Positions 62,403-64,000 of a stretch of DNA of 64,000 bases are shown here, piece by piece (positions within the stretch are counted from its first letter, which is position 1; every line of letters starts with the position of its first letter). The notes below the pieces were generated by a model that saw only the letters and a list, made by a program, of their open reading frames with translations, ran no database searches and was not told the DNA's origin. A program made the position numbers and the translations under genes. This stretch comes from Pandoraea iniqua (GTDB taxonomy: Bacteria; Pseudomonadota; Gammaproteobacteria; Burkholderiales; Burkholderiaceae), in contig NZ_CABPSF010000003.1 of NCBI RefSeq assembly GCF_902459685.1, forward strand, positions 372,001 through 436,000, read 5' to 3'.

Positions 62403-63737
62403 TTAGTGCGCGGGGCGCGCGAGACCGAGGTGGTCACGCAGCGTCGCGCCGTCGTACTCGGCACGGAAGCTGCCGCGCGTTTGCAGCTCGGGCACGACGA
62501 GGCGCACGAAGTCCTCCACGCCGCCCGGCAGGTACGGCATCTGCACCATGAAACCGTCGCAGGCGCGCGCATCGAACCATTGCTGCATCGTGTCGGCCAC
62601 GGCAGCGCCCGACCCATTGAAATCGCGCAGCGGGCCGATGCCGTAACGCTTGCCGATCTCGCGCAACGACAGCCCCTGCTTACGCGTGAGCTCCGCCACT
62701 TCCTTGTAGTGACCCTGCACGCCGCCGACTTCGAGATCGGGCAGCACGCCGTCCTGCGGGAATGGCGACAGGTCGATGTCCAACTGATACGACAGTGTGG
62801 AGAGCCCGGCTTCGGGATCGCACAACTCGTCGAGCAACGCCTGCTTGTCGCGCGCGATAGCATCGGTCTCGCCGACGACCGGCACCATGCCGAGCAGAAT
62901 CTTCACATCGTCGGGGTTACGGCCGTGCTGCACTGCACGCTCCTTGATGTCGCGATAGAAGGTCTGCGCAGACTCTTGCGACGAGTGGGTGACGAAGATC
63001 ACGTCGGCCCACTTCGCCGCGAAATCTTTGCCGCGGGCCGAGGCGCCCGCCTGAATAAACACCGGTCGGCCTTGCGGCGGACGGCTCACGTTCAGCGGCC
63101 CTTCAACGTCGAACCACTTGCCATGGTGCGAGATGGGCGCCACACGCGACGGATCGGCGAACTGCGGCGTGGCCCGATCGAGCGTCAGGGCGTCGTCGTG
63201 CCAGCTGTTCCAAAGCTTGCAAGCGACTTCGACGAATTCGTCGGCGCGGTCGTAACGGTCCTCGCGCGAGAGTTGCTCGGCCAGACCGAAGTTACGCGCT
63301 TCAGCATCTTGAAACGACGTCACGATATTCCACGCTACGCGCCCGGCGCTCAGATGATCGAGCGATGCCAGTGCGCGGGCCACATGAAACGGCGTGAAGT
63401 AGGACGTCGAAATCGTCGCCGCCAACCCGAGCTTGTCGGTGCTGGCTGCCAGCGCCGACAGCACGACGAGCGGGTCGAGACGCAGCGCACCGAGTGCGCC
63501 GTGACGCAGTTGCGAATCGAGGCTGTCGCCGAGACGGCGCGGCAACGCCTGAATGTCCGGCAGGAAGATCATGTCGAACTTGCCGGCTTCGAGCAGACGC
63601 CCGATGTCGCGATAGAACTTGACGTTGAGAATGTCGTGCTGCGCCGAGGGATAGCGCCAGCCGCCGTGGTGACCCGACACTGGGCCCGCCATGACGTAGG
63701 CGGCCAGGTTCATTTGTCGCGAGGCATTCGTAGGCAT
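62403..63737 (-). CDS. FMN-dependent monooxygenase (NtaA/SnaA/DszA family)
   Basis: 444 aa from ATG 63737. Bacterial-luciferase-like TIM barrel: AGPVSGHHGGWRYP, LLEAGKFDMIFLPD, DPLVVLSALAASTDKLGLAA, SYFTPFHVARALASLDHLSA, RVAWNIVTSFQDAEARNFG and VFIQAGASARGKDFA are family signatures. Needs reduced FMN from a separate reductase, which is not in the operon. The ABC sulfonate-type importer and rhodanese suggest cleavage of an organosulfur compound. Confidence 0.87.
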   Translation of the reverse strand: MPTNASRQMNLAAYVMAGPVSGHHGGWRYPSAQHDILNVKFYRDIGRLLEAGKFDMIFLPDIQALPRRLGDSLDSQLRHGALGALRLDPLVVLSALAASTDKLGLAATISTSYFTPFHVARALASLDHLSAGRVAWNIVTSFQDAEARNFGLAEQLSREDRYDRADEFVEVACKLWNSWHDDALTLDRATPQFADPSRVAPISHHGKWFDVEGPLNVSRPPQGRPVFIQAGASARGKDFAAKWADVIFVTHSSQESAQTFYRDIKERAVQHGRNPDDVKILLGMVPVVGETDAIARDKQALLDELCDPEAGLSTLSYQLDIDLSPFPQDGVLPDLEVGGVQGHYKEVAELTRKQGLSLREIGKRYGIGPLRDFNGSGAAVADTMQQWFDARACDGFMVQMPYLPGGVEDFVRLVVPELQTRGSFRAEYDGATLRDHLGLARPAH

Positions 63738-63870
63738 GCGAGGTATTCGGAAAAACAGAGTAAGAGACCGGCGCGGGTAACTTCGTTGGCAGCGCCTGCT
63801 CAGTTGTCTTCCCGGACCACAGTGACGGCGGCGAGGGCGGCACAAGCCGCCCCGCACGCAGTCGCAACCC

Positions 63871-63898
63871 AGTATAGAGTTCGGTTGCCTGATGACAA
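63871..63898 (-). promoter_or_regulatory. Sigma-70 promoter of the organosulfur operon
   Basis: Minus strand: TTGTCA (63898-63893) and TATACT (63876-63871), each 5 of 6 to consensus, separated by 16 bp. A small inverted repeat TGCT-A-AGCA (63910-63918) lies just upstream, a possible LysR/CysB-type contact site. Confidence 0.75.
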
Positions 63899-63949
63899 AT
63901 TCGAATATCTGCTAAGCAAATTCACACAAACAGAGACACGCTTGCGACG

Positions 63950-64000
63950 CTATACCGTCGCCACCGGCAGGTAGTGATTGATGATGCCGAGCACGACCAG
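63950..64000 (-). CDS. 3' end of an unidentified gene
   Basis: An open minus-strand frame enters from the right edge and ends at TAG 63952-63950 (16 codons, LVVLGIINHYLPVATV). The fragment is hydrophobic, as in the last helix of a membrane protein. Too short to identify, and could be chance. Confidence 0.35.
   Translation of the reverse strand: MVVLGIINHYLPVATV

Noticed and set aside
61065-63974. Long plus-strand open frame of 969 codons
   Set aside because: Antisense to the ABC and monooxygenase genes, which have clear motifs. The plus-strand product is Arg-rich and unlike any family.

Overview
The window is high-GC DNA densely packed with genes. The mixture (an MrcA-type PBP1A, a Gram-negative porin, many catabolic cassettes with GntR, IclR and LysR regulators, Tat-type binding proteins) points to a betaproteobacterium of the Burkholderiaceae. 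Pandoraea or a near relative is my best guess. No rRNA, tRNA, CRISPR array, insertion sequence, phage integrase or capsid gene was seen.

Positions 1-20275 (all minus strand) hold the structural operon of an extracellular contractile injection system (eCIS, Afp/PVC/MAC type). In transcription order it encodes a DUF4255 cap, an unknown 308-aa protein, one sheath protein, two gp19-like tube proteins, a DUF5908 protein, a LysM tube-baseplate adaptor, a VgrG-like spike, a PAAR tip, a gp25-like wedge, a 1301-aa baseplate protein, a fibre-like protein, a 113-aa protein with an internal duplication, an 863-aa baseplate protein, and a giant tape-measure-family protein that runs off the left edge. The tape-measure gene has four separate in-frame tandem repeat tracts in its linkers, the most unusual signal in the window. 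The AAA+ ATPase and cargo toxins expected for such a locus are not in the window and would lie to the left.

Positions 20576-25749 hold a hydantoin/dihydropyrimidine-type catabolic operon (MFS importer, arylmalonate-decarboxylase-like protein, dihydropyrimidinase, hydantoin-racemase-like protein) read away from a divergent GntR regulator. It ends at a clear terminator just before the eCIS operon. Positions 25761-31556 hold an IclR-controlled operon (HMG-CoA-lyase family, CoA-transferase, MFS importer, amidohydrolase) with three copies of a 17-bp palindrome in the control region.

Positions 31768-43235 are a mixed regulatory and redox region: a Crp/Fnr regulator, an SPFH protein, a MerR regulator with a divergent Old-Yellow-Enzyme gene, an AhpD-like protein and a nitroreductase flanking a Fur-box-like site, an isochorismatase-fold protein lacking its catalytic residues, a GAF-PAS-GGDEF-EAL protein, a chemoreceptor, and a LysR/RidA divergent pair. 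Positions 43309-48559 hold a porin and an iron- or phosphonate-type ABC importer.

Positions 48856-57846 hold alpha/beta hydrolases, a nitrilase-family amidase, a HpaI-type aldolase with its probable GntR regulator, a D-cysteine desulfhydrase/ACC-deaminase-like enzyme, PBP1A and a GcvA-like LysR regulator. Positions 57915-63737 are an apparent organosulfur-scavenging operon: flavin monooxygenase, SsuABC-like importer with two permeases, and a rhodanese, downstream of a good sigma-70 promoter. A short C-terminal gene fragment sits at the right edge.
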